DNA from: Zeimonas sp044507525
GTDB taxonomy: Bacteria; Pseudomonadota; Gammaproteobacteria; Burkholderiales; Burkholderiaceae_E
Assembly (NCBI GenBank): GCA_044507525.1
Contig: JBIQJM010000048.1
Coordinates: 1 to 22,746 of the forward strand
Length of the DNA stretch: 22,746 nucleotides
Direction of reading: 5' to 3'
Positions 7,139 to 15,060 of this stretch are shown piece after piece. The notes beneath the pieces were generated by a model. It had not been told where the DNA came from. It was given only the letters and a program-made list of their open reading frames with translations, and made no database searches. The stretch's first letter is position 1. The number at the start of each line of letters is the position of its first letter. The position numbers and the translations under genes are program-made.

Positions 7139-8254
7139 GTGACAGTACGCATTGCCATCGACTGCATGAGCGGTGACCACGGCTCGTCGGTCACCGTTCC
7201 GGCCGCGCTCCATTTCCTCGCCTCGCAACCCGATGCGCGGTTGCTGCTGGTGGGCCGTCCCGACGTCCTCGAGCCGGCGCTCGCGGCCGCGCAGGCGAAG
7301 CTGCGCCACCGGCGCGAACCGCAGGTGCCGCTCGGCGATCGCCTCGAAGTGCGGGCCGCCACCGAGGTCGTCGAGATGGACGACACGCCGGCGACGGCGC
7401 TGCGCAGCAAGCGCAATTCGTCGATGCGGGTGGCCATCGACCTGGTCAAGAACGGCGAGGCCGATGCCTGCGTGAGCGCCGGCAACACCGGCGCGCTGAT
7501 GGCCATCTCGCGCTTCGTGCTCAAGATGCTCGAGGGCATCGACCGGCCGGCGATCGCCTCGCAGATGCCCAACCAGCGCGGCGGCACGACGACGATGCTC
7601 GACCTCGGCGCGAACGTCGACTGCGAGCCCGAGCACCTGCTGCAGTTCGCGATCATGGGCTCGGCGCTGGTCGCCGCCCTCGACGGTCGCGAGCAGCCGA
7701 GCGTCGGACTGCTGAACATCGGCGAGGAAGCGATCAAGGGCAACGATGCGGTGAAGATCGCCGCGGAACTGCTGCGCGCGAGCCCGCTGAACTTCTACGG
7801 CAACGTCGAGGGCAACGACATCTACGAGGGCACGACCGACGTCGTCGTCTGCGACGGCTTCGTCGGCAACGTCGCGCTGAAGACCTCGGAAGGCCTCGCC
7901 CGCATGCTCGGCGGCTATATCCGCGAAGAGTACCGGCGACACGTGTTCACGCGGCTGATCGCGGTGCTCTCCTTTCCCGTCCTGCGGCGCTTCCGCAAGC
8001 GACTCGACCCGCGGCGCTACAACGGCGCGGCGCTGGTCGGCCTGCGCGGCGTGGTCATCAAGAGCCACGGGTCGGCCGATGCCTATGCCTTCGAGTTCGC
8101 GTTGCGGCGCGCCTACGATGCCGTGCGCAACGGATTGCTGCTCGGCATCGAGGAGCGGTTGCCGAAAGTCGTGCAGGCGGGTGCCGCAACGCTGCCGCAT
8201 GCGGGTTCGGGTGAGCAGGCGGGGCTCACCATAAATCAATCGACCGCCTCATGA
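7139..8254 (+). CDS. plsX: Phosphate acyltransferase PlsX
   Basis: Makes acyl-phosphate from acyl-ACP, the donor used by PlsY to acylate glycerol-3-phosphate in phospholipid synthesis; a peripheral membrane enzyme. From the GTG at 7139 the 371-residue protein begins VTVRIAIDCMSGDHG, aligning with the family start (MGGDhGP). Other marks are NSSMRVAIDLVKNG, CVSAGNTGALM, MLDLGANVDC, LLNIGEEAIKG, VCDGFVGNVALK and GLRGVVIKSHG. An in-frame ATG at 7112 would add nine residues; neither start has a strong ribosome-binding site, and family alignment decides for GTG. MSGDHG instead of MGGDHG is a minor variant. The stop overlaps the fabH start (ATGA). Confidence 0.95.
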   Translation: MTVRIAIDCMSGDHGSSVTVPAALHFLASQPDARLLLVGRPDVLEPALAAAQAKLRHRREPQVPLGDRLEVRAATEVVEMDDTPATALRSKRNSSMRVAIDLVKNGEADACVSAGNTGALMAISRFVLKMLEGIDRPAIASQMPNQRGGTTTMLDLGANVDCEPEHLLQFAIMGSALVAALDGREQPSVGLLNIGEEAIKGNDAVKIAAELLRASPLNFYGNVEGNDIYEGTTDVVVCDGFVGNVALKTSEGLARMLGGYIREEYRRHVFTRLIAVLSFPVLRRFRKRLDPRRYNGAALVGLRGVVIKSHGSADAYAFEFALRRAYDAVRNGLLLGIEERLPKVVQAGAATLPHAGSGEQAGLTINQSTAS

Positions 8255-9231
8255 CGTACCGTTATTCACGCATCGTCGGCACGGGAAGCAGCCTTCCGTC
8301 CCGCGTCGTCACCAACGACGAGCTGGTCGCGCAACTCGGCGCGCGCGGCATCGAGACCTCCGACGAGTGGATCGTCGAGCGCACCGGCATCCGCCAGCGG
8401 CACATCGCCGACCCGGGCTCGACCTCGAGCCGGCTTGCCCTCGACGCCGGGCGCCGGGCGATCGAGGCGGCCGGTCTCGCGCCGTCCGACATCGACCTGA
8501 TCATCGTCGCCACCTCGACGCCCGATTTCGTGTTTCCGAGCACGGCCTGCCTCGTGCAGAAGGAACTCGGCGCGGCGGGCGGCGCGGCCTTCGACGTGCA
8601 GGCGGTGTGCACCGGCTTCGTCTACGCGTTCGCCGTCGCCGATTCGATGATCCGCGGCGGCCTGGCGCAGCGCGCGCTCGTCATCGGCGCGGAAGTGTTC
8701 TCGCGCATCCTCGACTGGAACGACCGCGGCACCTGCGTGCTGTTCGGCGACGGCGCGGGCGCCGTCGTGCTCGCGGGCGCCGACGAACCGGGCGTGCTCG
8801 CCGCGCGACTGCACGCGGACGGACGCCACGAATCGATCCTGCGCACCGCGGGCAACGTCTCGCACGGCGAGATCACTGGACACCCGTACCTCACGATGGA
8901 CGGGCAGGCGGTGTTCAAGCTCGCCGTTTCAGTGCTCGATTCGGTCGCGCGGGAAACGCTCGATGCGGCGGCGCTGCCGATCGACGACGTCGACTGGGTC
9001 ATCCCGCACCAGGCGAACGTGCGCATCCTGAGTGCCACCGCGCGTCGCCTCGGCGTGCCGATGGAGAAGGTGATCGTCACGGTCGGCGAGCATGCCAACA
9101 CGTCGGCCGCGTCGATCCCGCTCGCGCTCGACAGCGCGGTGCGCGACGGCCGCATCCGCGCCGGGCACAACGTGCTGATGGAGGGCGTCGGCGGCGGATT
9201 CACCTGGGGCGCCGCGCTCGTCCGCTTCTGA
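8251..9231 (+). CDS. fabH: Beta-ketoacyl-ACP synthase III
   Basis: Starts fatty acid synthesis by condensing acetyl-CoA with malonyl-ACP. The 326-residue protein carries the full Cys-His-Asn triad: C120 in VQAVCTGFVYA, H253 in VIPHQANVRIL and N283 in GEHANTSAASIP. WIVERTGIRQRHIA near residue 40 and GVGGGFTWGAALVRF at the C-terminus are standard for the family. The length is normal. Translation is probably coupled to plsX through the ATGA overlap, because no clear Shine-Dalgarno is seen. fabD follows after 29 bases. Confidence 0.97.
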   Translation: MTYRYSRIVGTGSSLPSRVVTNDELVAQLGARGIETSDEWIVERTGIRQRHIADPGSTSSRLALDAGRRAIEAAGLAPSDIDLIIVATSTPDFVFPSTACLVQKELGAAGGAAFDVQAVCTGFVYAFAVADSMIRGGLAQRALVIGAEVFSRILDWNDRGTCVLFGDGAGAVVLAGADEPGVLAARLHADGRHESILRTAGNVSHGEITGHPYLTMDGQAVFKLAVSVLDSVARETLDAAALPIDDVDWVIPHQANVRILSATARRLGVPMEKVIVTVGEHANTSAASIPLALDSAVRDGRIRAGHNVLMEGVGGGFTWGAALVRF

Positions 9232-9260
9232 ACGACGGGCTTCACGACGGAACTTCTTCG

Positions 9261-10211
9261 ATGACGGTCGCATTCGTATTTCCCGGCCAGGGATCGCAGT
9301 CGGTCGGAATGCTCTCGGGCTTCGCCGATTCCGCCGAAGCGCGCTCGCTGCTCGCGCGCGCCGACGAGGCGCTCGGCGAGAAGCTGTCGACGCTGATCGC
9401 CGAGGGGCCGGCGGACGCCCTCTCGCTCACGGTGAACACGCAGCCGGCGATGCTCGTCGCGGGCTACGTCTGCTGGAGCGCCTGGCGCGATGCCGGCGGG
9501 CCGGCGCCCGCGGCGATGGCCGGACACAGCCTCGGCGAGTACACCGCGCTCGCGGTGGCCGATGCGATCGACTTCGAGGACGCGGTGCGGCTGGTGCGGC
9601 TGCGCGCGCAGGCGATGCAGGAGGCGGTGCCGGTCGGCGTCGGGTCGATGGCGGCGGTCCTCGGGCTCGACGACGACGCGGTGCGTCGCGCCTGCGAGCA
9701 GGCGTCGTCGGAGATGCCGGGGCAGGTCGTCGCGCCGGCGAACTGGAACGCGCCGTCGCAGGTCGTGATCGCCGGGCATCGTGCGGCGGTGGAGCGCGCG
9801 TGCGAACACGCGAAGGCGCTCGGCGCCAAGCGCGCGATGCCGCTTCCGGTATCGGCGCCCTTCCATTCGGTGCTGCTGCGCCCGGCCGGCGAACGGCTCG
9901 CGCAGGCGCTGTCGCAGATCGAGATCCGTGCGCCGCGCTGGCCGGTCGTCAACGACGTCGACGTCGCCGTCGAATCCGACCCTGCGCGCATCCGCGACGC
10001 GCTCGTGCGGCAGGCTTCGGCGCCGGTGCGCTGGGTCGAGGTCGTGCAGCGCCTGAAGACCATGGGCGCGACGCGCGTCGTCGAGCTCGGCCCGGGCAAG
10101 GTGCTCGCCGGGCTCGTCGCGCGCATCGATCGTTCGCTCGCGACCTGTGCCGTGTACGACTCGGCTTCGCTCGAGGCGGCGCTCGCTGCCGGTGCCGGAG
10201 AAAGGAAATGA
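9261..10211 (+). CDS. fabD: Malonyl-CoA:ACP transacylase
   Basis: Transfers malonyl groups from CoA to acyl carrier protein to supply the elongation cycle. The 316-residue protein begins MTVAFVFPGQGSQSVGM, contains the nucleophile elbow AGHSLGEYTAL with S90, the substrate-binding arginine in RLRAQAMQ (R115), and the catalytic histidine H202 in SAPFHSVLL. ELGPGKVLAGLV near the C-terminus is typical. The reading frame is open upstream, but only the ATG at 9261 gives the family N-terminus. The stop overlaps the fabG start (ATGA), with GGAGAAAGG just upstream acting as ribosome-binding site for fabG. Confidence 0.97.
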   Translation: MTVAFVFPGQGSQSVGMLSGFADSAEARSLLARADEALGEKLSTLIAEGPADALSLTVNTQPAMLVAGYVCWSAWRDAGGPAPAAMAGHSLGEYTALAVADAIDFEDAVRLVRLRAQAMQEAVPVGVGSMAAVLGLDDDAVRRACEQASSEMPGQVVAPANWNAPSQVVIAGHRAAVERACEHAKALGAKRAMPLPVSAPFHSVLLRPAGERLAQALSQIEIRAPRWPVVNDVDVAVESDPARIRDALVRQASAPVRWVEVVQRLKTMGATRVVELGPGKVLAGLVARIDRSLATCAVYDSASLEAALAAGAGERK

Positions 10212-10951
10212 AGCTCGCCAACCAGATCGCACTCGTCACCGGCGCAACGCGCGGAATCGGCCGGGCGATCGCCCTCGAACTCGCGCGCCAGGGCGCCTCG
10301 GTCGTCGGTACCGCCACCACCGCGGCAGGCGCGCAGACGATCTCGGCCGCATTCGAGCAGGCGGGGCTCGCCGGCCGCGGCCAGGCGCTCGACGTCACCG
10401 ACGCGGCCGCGTGCGAGGCGCTCGTCGAGGGCCTGATCGGCGAAGGCCGGGCGCCGACGATCCTCGTGAACAACGCCGGCATCACGCGCGACAACCTCGC
10501 GCTGCGGATGAAGGACGAGGAGTGGAGCGCGGTCATCGCGACCAACCTCGACGCCGTGTTCCGCATGACCCGCCTCGTGCTGCGTCCGATGACGAAGGCG
10601 CGCTACGGCCGCGTCGTCAACATCGGGTCGGTGGTCGGCTCGAGCGGCAACGCGGGCCAGGCCAACTATGCGGCGGCGAAGGCCGGCGTGGCCGGCATGA
10701 GCCGGGCGCTCGCGCGCGAGCTGGCCAGCCGCAACATCACCGTCAACTGCGTCGCGCCCGGCTTCGTCGACACCGACATGACGCGCGCATTGAGCGAGGC
10801 GCAGACGGCCGCGCTCGTGCAGCAGATCCCCGCAGGGCGCTTCGGACAGCCCGACGACATCGCCGCGGCGGTGGCCTTCCTCGCGTCGCCGCAGGCGGGC
10901 TACATCACCGGCGTCACGCTGCACGTGAACGGCGGCATGTACATGGACTGA
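10208..10951 (+). CDS. fabG: 3-oxoacyl-ACP reductase
   Basis: NADPH-dependent reductase for the first reduction of the elongation cycle; a classical short-chain dehydrogenase of 247 residues. The cofactor motif TGATRGIGRA occupies residues 11-20 and NNAG residues 88-91. The catalytic Ser-Tyr-Lys residues are S141, Y154 and K158 (in NYAAAKAG). VAPGFVDTDMT and the C-terminal GVTLHVNGGMYM are FabG-specific. It has one of the clearer ribosome-binding sites in the cluster (GGAGAAAGG ending 3 bases before the ATG) and overlaps fabD by ATGA. A 162-base gap to acpP follows. Confidence 0.97.
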   Translation: MKLANQIALVTGATRGIGRAIALELARQGASVVGTATTAAGAQTISAAFEQAGLAGRGQALDVTDAAACEALVEGLIGEGRAPTILVNNAGITRDNLALRMKDEEWSAVIATNLDAVFRMTRLVLRPMTKARYGRVVNIGSVVGSSGNAGQANYAAAKAGVAGMSRALARELASRNITVNCVAPGFVDTDMTRALSEAQTAALVQQIPAGRFGQPDDIAAAVAFLASPQAGYITGVTLHVNGGMYMD

Positions 10952-11038
10952 GCTGCGGGACCGGGCGCGGCGCGCGGCAGCATCGCGCGCGTCGTCCGGA
11001 CGGCCGAGGCAACACGCGCGGTCGCAGGGATATCGAAG

Positions 11039-11049
11039 TGCTATACAAT
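11039..11049 (+). promoter_or_regulatory. Candidate acpP promoter (extended -10)
   Basis: TGCTATACAAT combines an extended -10 TGn with overlapping hexamers TATACA (11042-11047) and TACAAT (11044-11049, 5 of 6). It lies 65 bases before the acpP ATG in the 162-base gap after fabG. No good -35 is seen, as expected if the extended -10 carries recognition. A dedicated promoter fits the high demand for ACP. Confidence 0.45.
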
Positions 11050-11113
11050 CCGCCGCGCCCGTTTCCCGTTCGAACGAAGGGCACGGCAACCTGAGAGCGA
11101 GAGGGAACTCCGA

Positions 11114-11353
11114 ATGGAAAACATCGAACAACGCGTCAAGAAGATCGTCGCCGAGCAACTCGGCGTCAACGAAGCGGACATCAAGAACGAATCCTCGTTC
11201 GTCGACGATCTGGGCGCCGACTCGCTCGACACCGTCGAACTCGTGATGGCGCTCGAGGACGAGTTCGAGACCGAGATCCCCGACGAGGAAGCGGAGAAGA
11301 TCACGACGGTCCAGCAGGCCATCGACTACGTGAAGGCGAATTCGAAGGCCTGA
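11114..11353 (+). CDS. acpP: Acyl carrier protein
   Basis: Small acidic carrier (79 residues) that holds growing acyl chains on a 4'-phosphopantetheine arm. The attachment serine is S37 in the invariant DSL of DLGADSLDTVELVMALE. The four-helix ACP pattern and IPDEEAEKITTVQQAIDYV are standard. The strong ribosome-binding site GAGGGA ends 7 bases before the ATG, and the base composition is less GC-rich than its neighbours, consistent with high expression. The prosthetic group is expected to be added by the AcpS encoded at 21471-21878. Confidence 0.99.
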   Translation: MENIEQRVKKIVAEQLGVNEADIKNESSFVDDLGADSLDTVELVMALEDEFETEIPDEEAEKITTVQQAIDYVKANSKA

Positions 11354-11372
11354 ACGAAGCGCGGGGAGCCCG

Positions 11373-11396
11373 GCGCGCCGACGCAGGCCGGCGCGC
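11373..11396 (+). other. GC-rich hairpin between acpP and fabF
   Basis: GCGCGCC (11373-11379) pairs perfectly with GGCGCGC (11390-11396) around a 10-base loop. It lies 20 bases after the acpP stop and 42 bases before fabF. It has no U-tract, so it may be a partial terminator or an mRNA-stabilising structure that lets acpP be more abundant than fabF. Function is inference. Confidence 0.3.
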
Positions 11397-11437
11397 GTGG
11401 GATCCGCACCGTTTCACTGGAACGGCAGGAGCATCCT

Positions 11438-12673
11438 TTGAGTCGGCGACGAGTGGCGATCACCGGACTGGGCGTCGTGAGCCCGGTCGGCAACGACGTA
11501 TCCAGCGCGTGGAGCAACCTGCTCGACGGCCGTTCGGGCGTGCGCCAGATCACGCGCTTCGACGTTTCGTCGTACCCGACGCAGATCGCCGGCGAGGTGC
11601 GCGACTTCGACGTCTCGCAATACATGCCGCCGAAGGAAGCACGGCACTTCGACACCTTCGTGCACTACGGCGTCGCCGCCGGGATGCAGGCGCTGCGCGA
11701 CAGCGGTCTCGAAGTCACCGACGAGAACGCCGAGCGCATCGGCGTGATCATCGGGTCGGGCATCGGCGGCCTGCCGCTCATCGAGCAGATGCGCGACGAG
11801 CTCGTCGCGCGCGGCGTGCGCCGCATCTCGCCGTTCTTCGTGCCGGGCTCCATCATCAACATCATCTCCGGCGAGATGTCGATCCTCGCCGGGCTGAAGG
11901 GCCCGAACTACGCGATCGTCAGCGCCTGCACGACCGGCCTGCACTGCATCGGCGACGCGGCGCGCATGATCGCCTACGGCGACGCCGACGCGGTGCTCGC
12001 GGGCGGATCGGAGGCGACGATCTCCCCGCTCGGTCTCGGCGGCTTCTGCGCCGCGCGCGCGCTGTCGACGCGCAATGCCGATCCCGAGGCGGCCAGCCGG
12101 CCGTGGGATCGCGAGCGCGACGGCTTCGTCCTGGGCGAAGGCGCCGGCGTGCTGATGCTCGAGGACTTCGAGCAGGCGCAGGCGCGCGGCGCGCGCATCT
12201 ACGCCGAGCTCGCCGGCTTCGGCATGAGCGCGGACGCGCACCACATCACCGCGCCCGAGATGGACGGCGCGCGTCGCTGCATGCTCGCCGCGTTGCGCGA
12301 CGCGCGCGTGAACGCCGACGAGGTGCAGTACCTCAATGCGCACGGCACGTCCACGCCGCTGGGCGACCGCAACGAAACCGACGCGATCAAGGCGGCGCTC
12401 GGCGAGCAGGCCGCGCGCAAGGTCGTCGTGAATTCCACCAAGTCGATGACCGGTCACCTGCTCGGCGGCGCCGGCGGCATCGAGACCGTGTTCACGGCGC
12501 TCGCGCTGCATCACCAGGTGTCGCCGCCCACGATCAACCTCACGAATCCCGATCCCGACTGCGATCTCGACTACTGCGCCAACACCGCGCGGCAGATGCG
12601 CATCGACGTCGCGCTGAAGAACTCCTTCGGCTTCGGGGGAACCAACGGCACGCTCGTGCTGCGCCGGGTCTGA
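11438..12673 (+). CDS. fabF: Beta-ketoacyl-ACP synthase II
   Basis: Elongating condensing enzyme of type II fatty acid synthesis, important for temperature control of unsaturated chains in E. coli. The 411-residue protein has the Cys-His-His triad C164 (SACTTGLHC), H302 (NAHGTSTPLGD) and H340 (STKSMTGHLLGGAGG, with K335). The start is a TTG: AGGAG at 11427-11431 lies 6 bases before it, and the resulting N-terminus (M)SRRRVAITGLGVVSP matches E. coli FabF MSKRRVVVTGLG. The next candidate, the GTG at 11453, would remove the conserved SRRR. The stop is followed after 23 bases by the YgfX-like gene. Confidence 0.97.
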   Translation: MSRRRVAITGLGVVSPVGNDVSSAWSNLLDGRSGVRQITRFDVSSYPTQIAGEVRDFDVSQYMPPKEARHFDTFVHYGVAAGMQALRDSGLEVTDENAERIGVIIGSGIGGLPLIEQMRDELVARGVRRISPFFVPGSIINIISGEMSILAGLKGPNYAIVSACTTGLHCIGDAARMIAYGDADAVLAGGSEATISPLGLGGFCAARALSTRNADPEAASRPWDRERDGFVLGEGAGVLMLEDFEQAQARGARIYAELAGFGMSADAHHITAPEMDGARRCMLAALRDARVNADEVQYLNAHGTSTPLGDRNETDAIKAALGEQAARKVVVNSTKSMTGHLLGGAGGIETVFTALALHHQVSPPTINLTNPDPDCDLDYCANTARQMRIDVALKNSFGFGGTNGTLVLRRV

Positions 12674-12696
12674 AGCCGCTGCCGGAGGGCGCCCGC

Positions 12697-13254
12697 GTGT
12701 CCTTCGCAGTCCGGCTCGACTCCGCGTCGCAGGCGCTGCATCGGCGCCTGCGGATGGCGCTCGCCGCTTTCGCGCTCGCCGCCTCGTCGTTCGCGCTCGC
12801 CTTCGCCGAGCCCGCCCAGCGCGGCTGGATCGCGCTGGCTTCGCTCGCCTGCTTCGCCTTCGCGTTCGGGCGTGCGCGTCTCGCCGCGCGGCGGCATCCG
12901 GGGTCGCGACGCGGCTCGCGCGCATGGCTCGGCGCCGCTTCGCCGGCGACAGGAAGGCTGTCGATCGACGACACAGGCAGTGCGAGCTGGACGGACGGGA
13001 TCGAGGCCGCCGGCGGATCCGCACGGCCGGTGCGCATCGAGCGCTGGAACCTGCTGGGGCCCTTCGCCTGGCTGCGCCTGCGCGCCGACGGCGGGCGCGA
13101 GGCGATCGACGTGCTGCTCGCGCGGCGTGGCGCCGCCGCGGCGCAGGAAGAGGCGGCGGCCGACTGGCGACGTCTGCGCGCGTGGCTGCTATGGTACGGC
13201 CGCGGCGGGGCGCCGGCCGGCGTGCTCGGGGACGCGGCACGCGCGCGCGAATGA
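12697..13254 (+). CDS. YgfX-like inner-membrane protein
   Basis: A 185-residue protein starting at GTG, with GGAGGG 7 bases upstream (12684-12689), the best ribosome-binding site for any start in this frame. Two hydrophobic segments (about residues 20-37 and 42-58) are followed by a basic stretch and a soluble domain. The C-terminal part LRLRADGGREAIDVLL...ADWRRLRAWLL resembles E. coli YgfX (LRLRSDGGKRQHLWLA...EWRDLRRILL), so I place it in the YgfX family. E. coli YgfX has been described as a membrane toxin-like protein paired with SdhE/YgfY; no sdhE is present here. In Burkholderiales a similar hypothetical gene usually stands between fabF and rpoE; here mucD follows directly. Confidence 0.75.
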   Translation: MSFAVRLDSASQALHRRLRMALAAFALAASSFALAFAEPAQRGWIALASLACFAFAFGRARLAARRHPGSRRGSRAWLGAASPATGRLSIDDTGSASWTDGIEAAGGSARPVRIERWNLLGPFAWLRLRADGGREAIDVLLARRGAAAAQEEAAADWRRLRAWLLWYGRGGAPAGVLGDAARARE

Positions 13255-13330
13255 CCCCCGGCGCGGCGCGCGAAATCGTCCGCCGCGCTGCGCTTGTGAT
13301 TTGCTGAGGGATTCTCGAGGTGCAAACCGT

Positions 13331-14800
13331 ATGAAGAAGCTGCTCGCAGCCTGCGTGCTCGCGATCGCGGCGATCGGCACGATCGGGTCGGTGCCGTCGT
13401 CGCTGGCGCAACCGCCGAACCGTGCGCGCGCATTGCCCGATTTCGCCGACCTGGTCGAGAAGGTCGGACCGGCCGTCGTCAACATTCGCACGACCGAGCG
13501 CCCGAGCGGCGACCGATCGCAGCTGCCGCAGTTCCCGTTCCCCGACGGCCTGGACGAGAACGATCCGTTCTACGACTTCTTCCGCCGCTTCTTCCCGCCG
13601 GCGCCGGGTCCGGGCCCCCGCGGCCCGGGGCGCGGCGGTTCCGGCGAGGAGATGCCGCGCGGCCTCGGTTCGGGCTTCATCATCTCGAGCGACGGCTACC
13701 TGCTCACCAATCATCACGTCGTCGAGGGCGCCGACGAGATCTACGTGACGCTCACCGACAAGCGCGAGCTGCGCGGCAAGCTGATCGGCTCCGACCGCCG
13801 GACCGACGTCGCGCTGGTGAAGGTCGAGGCCACCAACCTCCCGTTCATGACGATCGGCGACTCCGACCGCCTGCGCGTCGGCGAATGGGTGCTCGCCATC
13901 GGCTCGCCCTTCGGGCTCGACAACACGGTCACCGCGGGCATCGTCTCGGCGAAGAGCCGTGACACCGGCGACTACCTCCCGTTCATCCAGACCGACGTCG
14001 CCGTCAATCCCGGCAACTCGGGTGGCCCGCTGATCAACCTCTCGGGCGAGGTCGTCGGCATCAACTCGCAGATCTACAGCCGCACCGGCGGTTTCATGGG
14101 GATCTCCTTCGCGATCCCGATCGACGAGGTGATGCGCGTGGTCGACCAGTTGCGCACGACCGGCCGGGTGGTGCGCGGGCGCATCGGCGTCGGCATCTCG
14201 GAGGTCACGCGCGAAGTGGCCGGCCCGCTCGGTCTCGAACGCCCGGCCGGCGCGCTGGTGCGCAGCATCGAGCAGGGGGGACCGGCCGAGAACGCGGGTC
14301 TGGAAGTGGGCGACATCATCCTGAAATTCGACGGGAAGACGATCGAGCGCTCGAGCGACCTGCCGCGGCTGGTCGGCGGAACGAAGCCCGGGTCGACGGT
14401 CTCGGTCGACGTGTGGCGTCGCGGCGAGACGCGGCAGTTCAACGTCACCGTGGCCGAGCTCCAACCCGACCGTGCCGCCGACGCACGCTCGAGCACCCCG
14501 AAGCGCGACCAGCCCCCGGCGGTCAATTCGCTCGGTCTCGCGGTCTCCGATCTGTCGGCCGAGCAGCGCGCGCGACTGCGCCTGCGCGGCGGCGTCGTCG
14601 TCGACGCCGCGGCGGGTCCGGCTGCGCGCGCAGGCATCCGCGAGGGCGACATCCTGATGTCGATCAACAACGAAGAGATCCCCAACGCGCGGCGCTTCGC
14701 CGAGATCGTCTCGAAGCTCGACCCGTCGAAGGCGGCGGTGCTCCTGGTCCGCAGGGGCGAGACGGCGCAGTTCGTGCCGTTGCGGCCGGAAGGGGGTTGA
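13331..14800 (+). CDS. mucD: Periplasmic serine protease, DegP/HtrA family (MucD)
   Basis: Envelope quality-control protease of 489 residues. A Sec signal peptide is visible (MKKLLAACVLAIAAIGTIGS, cleavage probably after SLA near residue 26). A trypsin-like domain follows with triad H129 (LTNHHVV), D159 (RRTDVALVK) and S230 (NPGNSGGPL), then two PDZ domains (about 265-365 and 390-485, with GPAENAGLEVGDIIL and GPAARAGIREGDILM). The stretch before the protease core (about 85-108) is proline/glycine-rich. GAGG-type Shine-Dalgarno GAGG lies 10 bases before the ATG. In relatives mucD ends an rpoE-rseA-rseB-mucD operon; here those three regulators are missing upstream, so its control must differ or act from elsewhere. 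Confidence 0.95.
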   Translation: MKKLLAACVLAIAAIGTIGSVPSSLAQPPNRARALPDFADLVEKVGPAVVNIRTTERPSGDRSQLPQFPFPDGLDENDPFYDFFRRFFPPAPGPGPRGPGRGGSGEEMPRGLGSGFIISSDGYLLTNHHVVEGADEIYVTLTDKRELRGKLIGSDRRTDVALVKVEATNLPFMTIGDSDRLRVGEWVLAIGSPFGLDNTVTAGIVSAKSRDTGDYLPFIQTDVAVNPGNSGGPLINLSGEVVGINSQIYSRTGGFMGISFAIPIDEVMRVVDQLRTTGRVVRGRIGVGISEVTREVAGPLGLERPAGALVRSIEQGGPAENAGLEVGDIILKFDGKTIERSSDLPRLVGGTKPGSTVSVDVWRRGETRQFNVTVAELQPDRAADARSSTPKRDQPPAVNSLGLAVSDLSAEQRARLRLRGGVVVDAAAGPAARAGIREGDILMSINNEEIPNARRFAEIVSKLDPSKAAVLLVRRGETAQFVPLRPEGG

Positions 14801-14880
14801 AGCTCGAAGCCTCGCGGTGCGGCTGGTGGGGGGCAGGTCGTGCCGATCGGTGCGCCCCGGGTCGCTTCCGTGCCCGGCGG

Positions 14881-14910
14881 CCCTCGGCGTCGGCTGTCCG
14901 GCACCGAGGG
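14881..14910 (+). terminator. Candidate terminator hairpin after mucD
   Basis: CCCTCGG (14881-14887) pairs with CCGAGGG (14904-14910), and an inner stem GTCGG/CCGGC closes a CTGT loop: about 12 pairs with one C-A mismatch. It lies 80 bases after the mucD stop and just before the lepA -10 box. No U-tract follows, so it may terminate weakly or with Rho. Confidence 0.4.
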
Positions 14911-14922
14911 TGGGTGGGGCGC

Positions 14923-14931
14923 TGATAAAAT
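14923..14931 (+). promoter_or_regulatory. Candidate lepA promoter (extended -10)
   Basis: TGATAAAAT is an extended -10 (TGn followed by TAAAAT, 5 of 6), standing out in the 260-base GC-rich gap between mucD and lepA. No recognisable -35 is present. It would give lepA a leader of about 120 bases. The rest of the gap, apart from the hairpin just upstream, shows nothing I can name. Confidence 0.45.
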
Positions 14932-15060
14932 CACTGGTTTCGCCGGATCGGGGTCGGTCGTCGCCACTGGAGGACGACCGAAGCGCGTTTCATCCGCCCG
15001 TGCGGTTCCGTCCACGATGCCGCAGGCGCACCGGCGCGCGATTCGGTTTCTACGCCTTCG

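Noticed and set aside
7127..7155. Perfect TTGACA just before plsX as a promoter
   Set aside because: At 17 bases downstream the hexamer is CATTGC, a poor -10, and the site overlaps the plsX start codon.
10952..10981. GCTGC/GCAGC arms after the fabG stop as a terminator
   Set aside because: Only five pairs around a 20-base loop, with no U-tract; likely chance in GC-rich sequence.
11414..14464. Very long minus-strand open frame (about 1016 codons) opposite fabF, the YgfX-like gene and mucD
   Set aside because: It lies antisense to confirmed genes, is rich in Arg, Asp, His and Ala as expected for a GC-rich shadow frame, and shows no recognisable domain.
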